From Tillandsia leiboldiana (taxonomy: Eukaryota; Streptophyta; Magnoliopsida; Poales; Bromeliaceae): a stretch of DNA of 64,000 nt. The notes below the pieces were generated by a model that was given only the letters and a program-made list of their open reading frames with translations, made no database searches and was not told the origin of the DNA. The stretch is taken from contig JAQNDB010000520.1 of NCBI GenBank assembly GCA_029204045.2, positions 1 through 64,000 on the forward strand, read 5' to 3'. Below, piece after piece: positions 20,851-32,287 of the stretch (position 1 is the first letter of the stretch; each line of letters starts with the position of its first letter). The translations under genes and the position numbers were made by a program.

Positions 20851-22334
20851 CATATGCATGCTTGTATGGACATCTAGATAGGCCATTTCTTATCGCTACA
20901 CTTTCATGATGGAACTTGACTTAGGAGAAACCTTGTTTGTTTCTTTTCTCCTTTCGTTAGTCAGGTGGTATTTGTTGCTCGGGTTTGAGCAGGGGTTTGG
21001 GATAGTGTAGCCGGGGCCTGGATTGTGGATTATGGGTTTTGGCGGCGACCGCGGATATTGGGCGGTTGACCGGATGTCGGTTATAGGACATCGGTGATAG
21101 GGCATGATTATGGACTAGAGGGTTTTTTTGGCAACCGCGGATAGTAGGCGGTTGACTAGATACATATTATTTTACCCCATTTTGGATTGGGGGTTATAGC
21201 GGCTACCGCGGATAGTAGGCGGTTGACCGGATGTCGGATGTGGGACATGATTGTGATTGTGGATTATTCCGGCGACCACGGATATTGGGCAGTTGACCGG
21301 AGGTCGGTTGTGAGACCTGGTCGTGGATTTTGGGGTATTGTGGCAATCGCGGATATTGGGCGATTGACCGTGGTTACTTTTGCATCAGATTGGGAATCAG
21401 TTTTCTTTTAGTGGAGGGTTGTGTTCCACTGGGGCTTTATAGTTGTGATCCAGTCCTGCTTTTGATACTTATCACACCGGCGCGGTTATTGCCCGGTGAT
21501 GCTTTTCTCGTGTGGGTCGCTCCACTCGATTTCCCCTCCGGAGGCCGGGGCCATACAGTTATGGACAGTTTTGCTATCACATCGGCACGGCTTATTTGCC
21601 TGATGATGAGGGCGGCAGCAGGAGTTTTGCTATCACATCGGCGCGGCTTACTTGCCCAATGATGAGGGCGGTATAGATTGGGTTCATCTGGGACGGTTGG
21701 TTACTGTTGCATACGGTTATTCCAATCTAGGACTGCATTTTAGAGGCATATTAGTGGTAGTCTCCTTTCTTCAACAGTCATTATTGCTTACCACACTTCT
21801 TTCCTTTTTGCCTCTGGTAGACCTAGTGGGTGTGTCAGAGTTTGAGGTTTTACCCACTAGGGGAGGCTACTGGTTTACTAGTAGTTCTCACCCCCATTCT
21901 TCTTTCTTCTTTTTCTTCTCCCTTATTTTGCAGTGTCTTCTGCGGGTGCTGCTGGGCTTTCAGCGGCGGGTCGAGAAGAGAGGACGGCTGAGAAGATAGA
22001 TCTCGAAGCAGGATGAGCGAGTTAGCTGGACTGTTGGTGTACCCATGTTTCCTCAGACGGTTGTACCTTTACTTTTGGGACTGACTTTTGCCAGCAGGTT
22101 GTATTTATTTTGGTGAGCTGGGAAAAACTGATGTATCATTTATACAGATGTATTGTATTTTATTTCCAGTTTCAGTCTGAGATGTATTAGTTTTTAGTTC
22201 AGCTCTGTTTTCATTGCTCTTTTATTATCTCTTATATCAGAGCAGGTTGTTGGCGCTTGGTGTAAACGGGAAATACCGTGTGCACGACGGATCTGTAGAC
22301 GGGCCCGGGTTCTGGTTTACACCCGGGGCGTGAC
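20851..22334 (+). mobile_element. Partial LTR of family Z, plus orientation
   Basis: This is the reverse complement of about 58777-60200 by shared blocks (gcatgcttgtatgg..atctagataggcca; the gacttgacttaggagaaac region; cgtgtgcac.acggatctgtagacgggcc). It ends acccggggcgtgac at 22334, the LTR 3' terminus. Its 5' part is cut by element B's insertion (20850/20851). No PBS follows; sequence switches to a C-family leader in the opposite orientation. Confidence 0.85.
21040..21380 (+). repeat. ~80-bp degenerate tandem repeat in Z LTR
   Basis: Repeated phrases of the type ggcgaccgcggatattgggc followed by ggttgaccgg recur about five times. The same array, inverted, lies at 59740-60010 in the other Z LTR. 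Confidence 0.75.
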
Positions 22335-22728
22335 CCACCGCTCCAGGTATCCAGGTATCCGGCCCAAAACCCACCGCTCAAGCTCAACTGCTATGACAGG
22401 ATGCACACGGGTCAACACCCAGCGTCGGGGAGACACCGCTCGCCATGACGAAACCACAAAACAGCACACAACAGCGCTCGACCCAATCCAGCGAAAGTCT
22501 AAAGCATGTCACCCATTCCACAGCATTATGTTGTCCGCAGCCAACATAATCAATTAGGAGAATAAACATGCCAATCACTCGTCCCGTCCCCTGGGAGAGG
22601 TATAAAACTCAATCAGGACTCTCGCTATAAATCACGACTCTCACGAAGTCAACCAAGGGTCAAACCATAAGCCTAGGGTTTCTAAGTCCATCATGACCTA
22701 CAACCTAGGCTCTGATACCACTCTAATC
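22335..22728 (-). other. C-family leader with PBS, left of L1
   Basis: Nearly the same sequence as 49640-50013. The PBS TGGTATCAGAGC (minus) is at 22709-22720, 8 bp from LTR L1. L1 therefore acts as a 5' LTR for a now-lost element body on this side. The left edge at 22335 is an abrupt junction with the Z fragment. Confidence 0.85.
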
Positions 22729-25501
22729 TGTCACGCCCCGGGGTCGAAACTGCGACCCGGGCTCGCCAACAGATCCGCCACCTATGCCAAACCCGCATAG
22801 GCGAAGCGTCCTACCTGCAAGAAAAGTACTACAGCTAAACAGATATCAGAGCTATAAATAAAAAAAAATCTGCTGTATAACTAAAATCAATCACTGTACA
22901 ACTCGAAATAATACAACAATGTCCATCTCCCAAAAATGATAATCATACAGTATCCACATATACAAAACTCAGAACTCAACAGAGAGGCATCTCCAATAAA
23001 TACATCAGTGTACAGGCTCTCAATACATATAAAATCCTCACTACATCAGTCTCTCAAAAGAGGAAAAATAAAGTAACTAAGCAGCTGAAGATCTCCTCTA
23101 AAGGGTACCGCTACTCTCCAATGACAGGTAGGGGGCTAGCTCGTGACTCCCTCGCCTCGATCAACAACCGTAGAATCAGCAACACCCGCTAAGACTCTGC
23201 AAAACAAAGGAGAGGAAGGGGAAAAGAGGGGGGAAACCCCCAATGGGTGTGAGAACTACACCAAGAAGGGAGTTCTCAGTGGGTACCACCGCCAGGCCCG
23301 ACGGTCTACCCACCAAGTCCTCAAGAGACATAAAATAACCAATGCAGTAAAACTGAACAAGAGAGCTGAAGACACTCGTCAGCAATCATGCCTCTATCTA
23401 TATGCTCAAAAGGGGGAACCAAAGAATGGTATGCAACCACTAGCACATGAAGTGCACAATCGACCCAATCGAGCTGACTGCCACATCTGGTCCAGTCAAA
23501 CCTGCGCCCACCTACAACCACCTCCCACTGCTGGGCAGGAATTACGTAGGGTGTCCAAACAGACTAACTCGCTATCGAATAGTGGCTCATGCAGGCTATG
23601 GTCGAAATCCAAGGAAAACCTGAGGTCGGTGAAGAGTGTGGCCACTTGCACGCACAATCCGCTGAACCCGTATCCACGGTACATGTCACGCAAACCCCGG
23701 CTCGTAGCAGTGTTCCAAAATCACTCGCGAACCTTCCTGGGTACAACAAAAGGTCCAAAGTTACACTTTTATTCCAAAATATCCAAGTACATACAATCTG
23801 TTGGAACAGTCCCAAAGATGCAGATTTTTCACCTGCAGCAAGAACTCAGAAAAATCCAAAATAAATACTGTCGCGATCCTCGCGTCGAGACCTTCGAAAC
23901 CAGTACCTGCACGTTAAAATCCGAGTCCCGTAGGCTGAGTTACAATTTCCACAACACAGGGTGCGCATAACCTCGCAGCAACACAACTGTAATACTCTGC
24001 ACAGTAAAGGGGGAAGAAGTATACCTTCGGGCAAGCCTCAGAAAATTCCACGAAAAATATAATGGTAATCGTTGCGACGCGTGGATGCAAAAAGTGTACG
24101 GGCACGTCTCCATCCGATGCCTGAGCGCGGAGATAAAAAATCCGGCAAGGTGTCGCTGTCCAGAAATTCCGTCTGCTGCAAAGGGGGTTAAAAACATACC
24201 CGGAACCCCAAACAAAGCTCAAATCTGAGAAAAGTAGACAATACAAGAATCATAGATCTACCTCTCGTGAATCCAATGCCGTGAGAATCGTCCAAAAACA
24301 CTATCGGGGTAGCTCTGTGGACCTCTCAGACCAAAATGCGATGATAACGGGCCTTCGATGAAGGAACGTCGCTCTGCGCTACGATGCCGAAGTCGTCGAC
24401 GTCGCGGCCTCCAAAAAATCCGGGCCATCTCCACGAGATGCATAGCGAGGAGATCAACAACTTTGTTGAAGGGTGCACTAGCCGAAGAGCTCGGGAAAAA
24501 GCTCTACTCGGTGAGCAAAAGGGCCTATTTATAGGCTCAACCCGAAAAATCCGAAATTGGGCTTTTGGGCCGTTTTTCCGGGTGCCCGCACGAACCGGGC
24601 GGCTACAGTGTTGGTCCCGGCCCAACACTGTTCACGCCCGGAATGCCCAGGGCCCGCCACGTCTCACCCGAACAGCGGACAGCCATGCAGGGCCATCCGC
24701 TGCTCGACACGTGGCGCGCGGAGGCATCGACACGTGGACCGCACTCAGTCAACCGACCGCGCCCACGTGCGCGCCTGCGCCGCCGCCTGCCACCCTGTAC
24801 GAACGCGCCCCGAGGCAGCCTGCACCCGCTCCGTGGACCGCGCGCATGTGGACCCGCCAACCAGTGGCCGCCACGTGTCCACCCTCTCGTCCACCGTACA
24901 CCCGCTCATTTTCCCCCGTGTACCGCGCCCACAACACCAACAAGTCACAAGCTGCCACGTGTCCTGCCTCCGGTGCACGCCGGCCCGTGGACTACGCACC
25001 TGCCCGAGCGCCTGCCCGCGCCCGCGCGCCTGCCCGCGGTCACTCCGCCGCCTACCCGAGCCCGCGCCGCCGCGCTCCGCCGCTGCCCCCCGCCGCCAAC
25101 GCTGCCCCCGGCCGCCGGAACAGTAAAAGCTGCCTCGAAATCCGTGCCGGGTCATCCGGGCTCCGAAAAATACAAGTAAGTAGTCCAATTTCAACGTTTT
25201 CGCGCGCTGAATCCGAATCCGCTGTTCGTTTTGCCAAATTCCAACTCTAAAATTTGCCGAAGGCATCTGGAAAGGTATTCTTTTGTCCAAACTTCGCGCT
25301 GAGCCCAATTTTAATATCCATTGCGCGCGAAACCACTTCTAAATATTCGACGGGGTCATCTGACTACTCTCGTGATCCATTAAACACACTGAGTCCATCA
25401 CTAGTGTCCAATTGGTACACAAACGCCACTGACACGCCACATAGGCCTCCAGGAGCTGCTGGTCAACCAGTAATCTCATCGTGGGGACCCGGGTCCTCAC
25501 A
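22729..25501 (-). mobile_element. C-family LTR L1
   Basis: On the plus strand it starts tgtcacgccccggggtcg and ends ggtcctcaca. On its right lies a polypurine tract; on its left, a PBS. It is 2773 bp, about 1.15 kb shorter than L2 without its CACTA insert. The missing piece lies at about 23605, where ggtcgaaatcca joins aaggaaaacctgagg. The TATA box is at 24525-24534 (minus, CTATAAATAG). A GC-rich zone (24560-25130) and the aatccgaatccgctg block lie upstream in U3. Confidence 0.92.
24525..24534 (-). promoter_or_regulatory. TATA box of LTR L1
   Basis: Minus strand CTATAAATAG; the identical box in L2 is at 56916-56925, and Z has CCTATATATAAG at 61715-61726. Confidence 0.7.
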
Positions 25502-25513
25502 TCCTCCCCCACT
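25502..25513 (-). other. Polypurine tract of element C
   Basis: The minus strand reads AGTGGGGGAGGA immediately before LTR start TGTGAGGACCC. It is preceded by gtttcgaggacgaaactt, the usual gypsy 3' spacer. Confidence 0.88.
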
Positions 25514-27563
25514 AAATAAAGTTTCGTCCTCGAAACTAGCTCAATTCCACCAGGAGTCACAAACACCAAGGGTAAGTACTCATCATCACTGTCTCTAGCT
25601 TCCCAAGTCACCTCTCACTCCCCGTGATTACTCCTCAACAACAACAACAACAGCCAGTACGGCATGGCCTAGTTGCGCAATCCTCTCATCTCTCGAGCCA
25701 GAATTCGCAACGGGCGTCCCTCGTACTCCAAACACTCTTAGCTCTCAAAATGGAGCGAGTCAATCACGGGCGAGGGATCCAAAAGCAGAACACTCCTGAG
25801 CTAAGACGTGAAACACCACAGGGGATCCATCAAAAAGCTGGGGGAAACAAATTAATCACCAGTGCAACACGCACCATACCACATCCTGTGTCAACTCAAC
25901 CAAGGCAATCCGAAGCGTACCCACACTATCATTCAATAAGGAAAAGAATCCTAACAAGGAGGGGTCCTCACTCGGTCACTCCCGAATCTTGACCATCCGA
26001 GTGAACTACTCAGCCGCGGTCTATCATCCAACGGAACCCCCAGGGACACAACCACAAGCCATGTTTACCTCAACAATCCACACAGCGCCAGCTGTGGAAT
26101 CATCGAACTCAACCCCAGACAGCTCCCCTGCTCCAGGTACCCGCCATCACAGTGGCCCTTTCGGGGTAATCCAGAATGCTCAACAATAACCCAACGGTAA
26201 CCCCACAGTCGCTATAGGAGGCATCACTAAAACTCGCAGATCTCTCTCTCAACACCGAAGATACTAGCATTGGCGCTGGTATCAGTCTCATCATCCGATT
26301 GCCAAGCTCTCCTGGTACTGCCCAGTCTAAGAAGCTCCTTACCTTGACCATAAATATTGATCTCGGCCAATTCCTAAGTAGTATCCATATTTGACGGATT
26401 CCTACAGCCGCCCCAACGGCTAACACAATGTGACCCTAGAAATAAGCTTCTGAAGCTAAAACTTGTATCTCATTAACTTGGCATACAGCTTCATCCACAC
26501 AGGCATGGTAGCACATCCACAAGTGCTCCTCGTGCTCCATTTCGCTATGGGAGTAAATCAAAATATCCTCGGGGAACACCACTCCCAATCCATCCAAGTA
26601 CAACTGGGGCACACAATTCCTCAAATCTTGAAGACAACAGGGCATTAATCAATCCACTTGGCCTCACTATGAGCTCATAATGCCCTTATCGGATACTGAA
26701 TGCCATCCAGGCAAAGTCCTCGGCTGTCTGATTCCAAGTAGGTACACGCACCATACTATAACTGCTGGAGTATAGCTCCATCAAAAGGTCCTAGATACCA
26801 CCCGGACCTGTCTACACTCGAACCATAAAAGAACCCTCACAGTCGTGTATCAACGACGTGGCATCACCACCGTGTATCAACGGTGTGGCACTAGGTCAAA
26901 CAGACCCCTCGATCCATCAGATCCTGCAACGGCACCATCAGCTCTCTCAGCCTTACAGGCGATATCCAACGAGGTGCTGTTGAGGGTGGCGCGGTTCCCC
27001 GAATCACGTCAAACACAATCTCTATCTCCCTAACCGGCGGCATCATCAACAGCTTAGATGAAATCACACCCGGGATCTCGTGGGCACAGGGATATCCTTG
27101 AGTCCCGGTGCCGCCGTAAGCACCTCTCACACTGTCGCTAAAGCCTGTGTGCTCTAACAATCTCAACAACCAAGCCTCCTCTCGTCTGCCTTGCAGAAAA
27201 TCAAAGTCCTCTCTTTCCGCAACCCAACATCCTGTGGCACTGCGCCAACCAATCCCAAGCACTTGGTCAAAACGCCGAACTACCACAATTACCAATAAGT
27301 CTGCCGGCATAAGTCGCGGCCTCAACTGCATTGGACATGATCCACAAGCCTCCTCTACATGCACAACACTAACAGGAACCTGTACCTCAAGTGCACGTTG
27401 TGACAAATCTACCTCTAGTCCATGCAGGAATGCAACATGCTCTAACTCCGACTGCTGTGATGAAATCCCACCTGTGACACTCGATCCACTACCGTGGCGC
27501 CCTCCAACCGGGCGGCACAGATTCATCCGCTCAAAGCACGTGGTCGTCGCTCAATCTGCCTGA
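25514..27563 (-). pseudogene. Decayed gypsy protease-RT and chromodomain remnants of C
   Basis: Minus-strand fragments with gypsy similarity: protease C-half (RFDQVLGIGWRSA, cf. FDVILGMDWL) and RT start (PPVREIEIVFDVI) at 27526-26891; RT catalytic region with DILIYSHSEMEHEEHL at 26645-26436; RT C-terminal motif (NWPR...VRSFLDWAVP) at 26426-26109; and the very C-terminus of the chromodomain (TWEARDSD) at about 25610. RNase H and nearly all of integrase are missing, with several frameshifts. Region 25620-26100 shows nothing recognisable. It belongs to the chromovirus type but was once distinct from A and B. Confidence 0.8.
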
Positions 27564-28228
27564 AAATCAAGACTATCCACCTGGGGAGCACGACCTCTGT
27601 CTCTGCTCACGCTGGGGCGACGAATGCGGCACTCCGCAGATCACCAATCCATGCTACCGCCGCGCTACTCTGATAAAGATGCTGATGCTGCCCTCGGGGT
27701 CCACCCGATCTCTGGCATCTCGAAAATTCGCTATCCAAGAAAAGAAATCAGAAATGTCTCTGCCGGCCGATCTGTCCTCCATCACCCGGCGCCAAGCGCC
27801 AATATCCAGAACTCGCCTATGGCGGCAGATCCCTATCCAAAGGAACTACAGCGCCATGCTCCATACACAACGCCTACAACATCGAGGCATCAATAATCCA
27901 TAACGGAGGGACCAACTAAACTGAAAGGTATCCTGGCGCAATCCACTCCCAGCCACACATGTCCTATGCGCCTCGTCCCTCGAACCTGGAGCGCGCAGTT
28001 AAGCAACAGCGTAAATCCTTGGCACAAGGAGGCTCTCAAAAGTCTCTATGATACCAACTGTGACGCCACACAGCTCCTCTACTGTCAACTATCCACCCTG
28101 CCTCGGTGCCTCGGCACTAAACGTTGGCACAGATGGGGCTACTCACTCCATCGGTGCCACAGCAATCCCCGCCCCTAAGGATACTGCAACCGGGTGGTCT
28201 CAGAAGGAAGCACTGTCGAGCTGCGCGC
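27564..28228 (-). other. C leader/gag-proximal region left of copia
   Basis: No convincing gag was found. The part 28060-28110 (actgtcaactatccaccctgcctcggtgcc) is shared with the Z leader at 57990-58020, so this is leader DNA. The copia insertion interrupts it at 28228/28229. Confidence 0.65.
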
Positions 28229-29000
28229 TGTTGGGTTATATGTATAATAGGATCTAAATAGAGAAAAAAACACCTAGAGGGGGGTGAATAGGTGTAAACC
28301 GTAAACACTCAAAAATCTTTGCGATATAAAAACCCAATGCGGAAAAATAAATAACACGCAGAGATTTTTACGTGGAAAACTCCAAACCGGAGTAAAAAAC
28401 CACGGGACCGATAACACGGTGAAATCCACTAGAATTAAACACGTACAAGGTGATATACCGTACTCACAGACGACTCAACCTTTTCCATACGCTCCTAGTT
28501 GATCTTCTCCGCTCGCTCCACGACGCTTCTCGAATCCACGATGTGCGTCTAACGCCGAATCCACGGCGTCCAACGTCGAGTCCACGACGTCCGACCGAAT
28601 CCACGGTCTTCACCCAGTAGTACGCTTCGAATCCACGAACGTACCTCGCTCCGAATCCACGAGAGCGGTTGCACCTTGAATCCACAAGGCCACGTGAGTC
28701 CACGCGCCGATTTTGGGGTAAATCGTTGTTTTTTGGGTGGTGATGATCCGCCGAATACTTAGATTAGAAATAGATCGGAAATACCATCTAAGTATTCATT
28801 GATTTGATTCTACTCAAAATGTGAGTATGAAAACCTAGAATCAAATCAATCAATATAGATGAAGAAACATAAGATTAAATCTAGTATTTCCTTTCTTCTC
28901 TATATGTGGATCTTAGACCGTATAAAAGATGACGGCTTTTAGGTTTAGCGGCCTCTTTTTCGGAATATGTGGATTAACCCTAGAAAAAGAATCACAGGGT

Positions 29001-29010
29001 CTATTTATAG
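29001..29010 (-). promoter_or_regulatory. Copia LTR TATA box
   Basis: Minus CTATAAATAG, followed by gaccctgtgattc. It is conserved at about 38712-38721 and at 48946-48955. It lies 67 bp downstream of the palindrome array. Confidence 0.8.
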
Positions 29011-29076
29011 GTTAGAAACCCTTGGAAGAAGATAAGGATCAAAAACTAACCTTTTCTGGAGTTTTTACATGACGGC

Positions 29077-29360
29077 GATCCGGATCGGAGATCGGCGATC
29101 CGGATTGCAGTAGCGAGAAAAACAGTCTCCAGAAAAACGAAGGTTCGGGATCCGGATCGAAGTGCTTGATCCGGATCGTTCATACAGTTCACCAAACTTC
29201 AACGTTCGGCATCCGGATTGCAGTAGCGTGATCCGGATCGTTCAAATAAATTGGTAAACTCAATGTTCGGGATCCGGATCAAGGGAAGCTACGATCCGGA
29301 TTGAACTGGTGTATGAACGAACCACCTTCGGGATCCGGATTGAACAGTCTGATCCGGATC
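29077..29360. promoter_or_regulatory. GATCCGGATC palindrome array in copia U3
   Basis: Ten copies of (G/C)ATCCGGAT(C/T) in 284 bp: starts at 29077, 29097, 29149, 29168, about 29213, 29230, 29271, 29293, 29332 and 29351. ATCCGGAT is self-complementary. Spacers differ, so this is not a simple tandem duplication; conservation of the core with varied spacers suggests protein binding. The equivalent array is present in the 5' LTRs (about 38788-39065 and 49021-49306). Confidence 0.85.
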
Positions 29361-29587
29361 CTGAACATGTCCCATGTCCAGTTTTTGATATTTATGCAAT
29401 AACAAATCCATCCAAGTGTTTCTACACTATAAGAAGTATTCGGATCACCAAAGATATTAAGTTAAACATACCTGATCCTTTTGAATTCTTCTTTCTTGAG
29501 ATTGAGTTATATGATCCAACTTTCTTTTCCTTCAATCTTCAAGACTTACCCGAATTCACGAAATACGCCAACTTAAATTCCGTAACA

Positions 29588-30305
29588 ATCTCCCCCTTTG
29601 GCGGTTTCGTGACAAAACATAGATCTACTCAAGAAAATTCAAAAAGATATTTTTGTTGCTATCACCATACAACAAAAATTTACAATGGAGATCCAAAATA
29701 AAATACATGAGTTAAACTCCTAAAACAGACTCTAGACTTAGACATCTGTACTCTCTGCAAAAGAAATCATTCTTGACAAAAGAAATCGTTAGATACCTCA
29801 ATAATTTTATATCATTCAAAAACCACATACAGAGATGAAGTTTATACTCATTTATACTTACCATGACATTTATACATTCAGATATGTAAACTGATCATAG
29901 TTAAAACACCAACATATCTTCTATGCAATCAAAATCCAAATGTCATGTTAGTGAACATCAACTTGTTAGTTATATTACATGCCCAAATAGTTAGTCGAAT
30001 AGTTAGTCGAGGCATGCATTCAAACACAAATGAAAACCAAAAGTTGAAGTTCTATTTACCTTTCAAGTTGAGGTTTAAACTTACCTCTATAGTTTCAAGT
30101 TTCTCAGTAACCATTGTATCAATGTTTATACTTCTCTCTCCCCCTTTTTGTCACAAAAGTTAGCCAAAAAATTACCAAAAATGGAGAGAATAGTTAACAG
30201 TTCAAGTATCAAAAGTTTGAGAACTAAAACTTAAAACTAAAACTTAAAGACGTGTAAAAAAAAGTTAAAAATCTGCATAAGAAACAGAAATTAGAAGGAT
30301 ACGGA
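29588..30305 (-). other. Copia 3' untranslated region with two purine tracts
   Basis: The PPT (AAAGGGGGAGAT, minus) lies at 29588-29599, next to the LTR. A second tract (AAAAAGGGGGAGAGAG, minus) lies at 30134-30149, preceded like the first by gt(g)ac(a/g)aa. The rest is AT-rich with no coding frame of note. Confidence 0.75.
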
Positions 30306-31751
30306 TTATTCAAACTCATCTGAACTGATGCAGCCGAGAATTTGAAAGATTTTCTTTAATCGCTTGTTCATTGATGACTGATTCTTATTTACCTTCTTTA
30401 TTTCTTCCTTTACCTCAATGAGTTCATTTGATATACGTTCTTGCTCGTTGGAGAGCCTTTGTTGCTCTTTATAGATTGAGGTAACTGATGCATCATCATC
30501 AGAAGTCGATGGAGGTGCTTGTTGTGCTGTCGGTGCTGGTTGGACTGGAGGGGTTGCTGCTGGTGCAGAGGTTGTTGCTTGTTGTTGTTGTGCTCGTTGT
30601 CGGTGAGGAGGTATTATAGGCTCATCTTGCTTTGTCGAGAGAGACTTTACAATTGTTGTTTCATTGATCGTTCCTAGACTGTGCATGTAGGAACTCGCAT
30701 TCGTGTCAGCTTTAAATTTTCGAAGAATACGCATGATGATCATTGGATAAGGTAGTCTCTCTGAAGGGTGAGCATGTTCCACATATCGCGCCATCTTTGC
30801 CCAGATGACGTAAGGAATGTTTAAGTTAGCGCCCATTGCCGCTGTGGGGTTTCCAAGAAGATAAAGGAATAACATCCTATCCCGCCGAAGAACCTTTGTG
30901 TTCATGTTTGGAATGACGTTATAACAAACAATGAAGTTTAAGAAGCGATACTCTGGTCGTAGTTCTTTTGAAAAGACTGAGTTTCCTGCTGACCGAGTAT
31001 CGGGCAGACAGATGCCATCAACAACCACTCTCCAGGAGTTGGTGTTGAAAACTTGGTTCTTCAGATAATGAGGGCCATCGGCTCGGGCCGTCATCCCTAA
31101 TACCTCTCCAATCAGTTGCGGCGTTACTTTAATCTTAACATTCTTGACCAATGTTTGAAAGTCTCGACGTCCGCTCTCCTGATCAACAAGATAGCAAGCA
31201 TTCTGATAAAACATCCTCACTGAGTGAAGACAATACCCAGTGGTCTCGGGGAAGTTGCAAATGGGAGCAAGACCTATCTGGTCAAACAAAGTCCCAAATG
31301 GCCGAGAACGCTCCTTCAAGGCTTTGACATCAACATGCCTTTCGCCAATGCATTCCCTGTTCTCAAAATCCTTAATCCTAGCCGAGCTGATAAAGTCTTG
31401 TGGAGGTGCTTGGCTATCAACTGGTTGCTCAATGGAGATTCCTCGAGCACTCCCTCTTTTGCGAGCAACACTTTTTCTTCTTGTCTTCCCAGAAGTTTCT
31501 TCCATTGGAGCTTTGCCCTTTTCAGCAGCAGTAGGCGGAGCCTTTGATGTTTCCGCCGGCGCTTTTCCCTTTGAAGCAGTGGGAACAGTTGTTGCTTCAA
31601 CTTGAAGCTCATCCCAGTCAATTGATTCCGTTTCAGATTCTGTATCGGAATCATCTTTCGGTTTCTTCGCCTTCTTAGCCCTCTTGGGCTTGACAGTGTC
31701 TCTCGTATGTACCATAGCAGCCAGAAGAAAAATGATCCAGGTGATCACCAT
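30306..31751 (-). CDS. Copia ORF3: plant-transposon-protein-like, 481 aa
   Basis: Intact 481-codon frame downstream of pol, where SIRE-type elements carry an 'envelope-like' ORF. An alternative start is Met13 (MVHTRDTVKPKRAKK). Residues 1-12 are hydrophobic but short; residues 15-110 are charged, with Lys/Arg clusters and an acidic SDTESETESIDWDE run. Residues about 150-330 (TPQLIGEVLGM, ELRPEYRFLNFIVCYNVIP, RLPYPMIIMRILRKF) resemble the 'putative plant transposon protein' domain found in many plant elements. Then come Gln/Pro/Ala-rich sequence and a C-terminal coiled coil (EQQRLSNEQERISNELIEVK). There is no convincing membrane anchor, so an envelope role is unsupported. It has its own promoter and intron candidates upstream. 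Function unknown; a DNA- or RNP-binding accessory role is a guess. Confidence 0.85.
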   Translation of the reverse strand: MVITWIIFLLAAMVHTRDTVKPKRAKKAKKPKDDSDTESETESIDWDELQVEATTVPTASKGKAPAETSKAPPTAAEKGKAPMEETSGKTRRKSVARKRGSARGISIEQPVDSQAPPQDFISSARIKDFENRECIGERHVDVKALKERSRPFGTLFDQIGLAPICNFPETTGYCLHSVRMFYQNACYLVDQESGRRDFQTLVKNVKIKVTPQLIGEVLGMTARADGPHYLKNQVFNTNSWRVVVDGICLPDTRSAGNSVFSKELRPEYRFLNFIVCYNVIPNMNTKVLRRDRMLFLYLLGNPTAAMGANLNIPYVIWAKMARYVEHAHPSERLPYPMIIMRILRKFKADTNASSYMHSLGTINETTIVKSLSTKQDEPIIPPHRQRAQQQQATTSAPAATPPVQPAPTAQQAPPSTSDDDASVTSIYKEQQRLSNEQERISNELIEVKEEIKKVNKNQSSMNKRLKKIFQILGCISSDEFE

Positions 31752-31779
31752 TGCTATTGGTTTCTTGTGAAAAGAAATC

Positions 31780-32162
31780 CTGTGAGCAACAACTCAAGAA
31801 CACGAAAAAATTGTTAATTTTCAAAAATTAGAAAAATTGTACCCAAACAATCATTATCGTGTAGAGAGACTAAGAATCAAATTAGTTTTGCAAACGGAAA
31901 TTTAAAAATAGATCAATTGCATGATTTTGGAAAATTCCCATTATATGCCCTAAAACCGAAATTTTTGAAATCGAAGACCAAAAATCCGTTTATCTTGAGA
32001 ATACCTAGCATATAATCAAAACTAATCTACCCAGAGTTCTTATTTCAAAAGAAATTTGATCAAAAACCATCCACAAACGAAGTAGATACAAGAGATTCAT
32101 CACGTTTTGAGGAGGAATAAGAAAGACTGTGAAAAACCGAGATTTTGATCAATAAAACTTAC
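31780..32162 (-). other. Candidate 5'-UTR intron of ORF3
   Basis: Minus strand: donor CCAA|GTAAGT at 32162 and acceptor TTGCTCACAG| at 31780, 383 nt, AT-rich (typical for plant introns). The predicted first exon (about 32163-32250) shows no ATG, so the first AUG after splicing is the ORF3 start. The counterpart in copy 2 is about 42019-42400. Confidence 0.55.
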
Positions 32163-32277
32163 TTGGAACCGAAGAACTTGAGTTTGAAAGCTTCCAAGAT
32201 GGATGAAATCTAGAGAGAGAAGCTCTGGAAACTTTGGAACAAAAGATTGGAGTAAAAGAAATCAAAACCCTTTTGTT

Positions 32278-32287
32278 CTATATAAAA
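32278..32287 (-). promoter_or_regulatory. Candidate internal TATA box for ORF3
   Basis: Minus GGTTTTATATAG. It is followed by agaacaaaagg and a C/T-rich leader (ctctctctagatttcatcc). Because TATATA is nearly symmetric, a plus-strand reading is possible too, but only the minus direction leads to a long ORF. Confidence 0.55.

Larger units (their letters stand above)
28229..29587 (-). mobile_element. Copia copy 1 3' LTR
   Basis: 1359 bp, the same length as the LTR at 48174-49532, with about a dozen base differences by eye, i.e. under 1 percent. TATA box at 29001-29010 (minus CTATAAATAG). Ten ATCCGGAT-type palindromes lie in U3 at 29077-29360. The transcribed part contains a run of aatccacg-spaced repeats (28530-28700). 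Confidence 0.95.

Noticed and set aside
24557..25250. Pro/Arg-rich open frames here and at 56775-57633 and 61754-62407
   Set aside because: They lie in the GC-rich U3 of C/Z LTRs in several overlapping frames; compositional only.
30306..31751. ORF3 as a true retroviral envelope
   Set aside because: No convincing signal peptide, fusion peptide or C-terminal membrane anchor; only a 10-residue hydrophobic N-terminus and a coiled coil.
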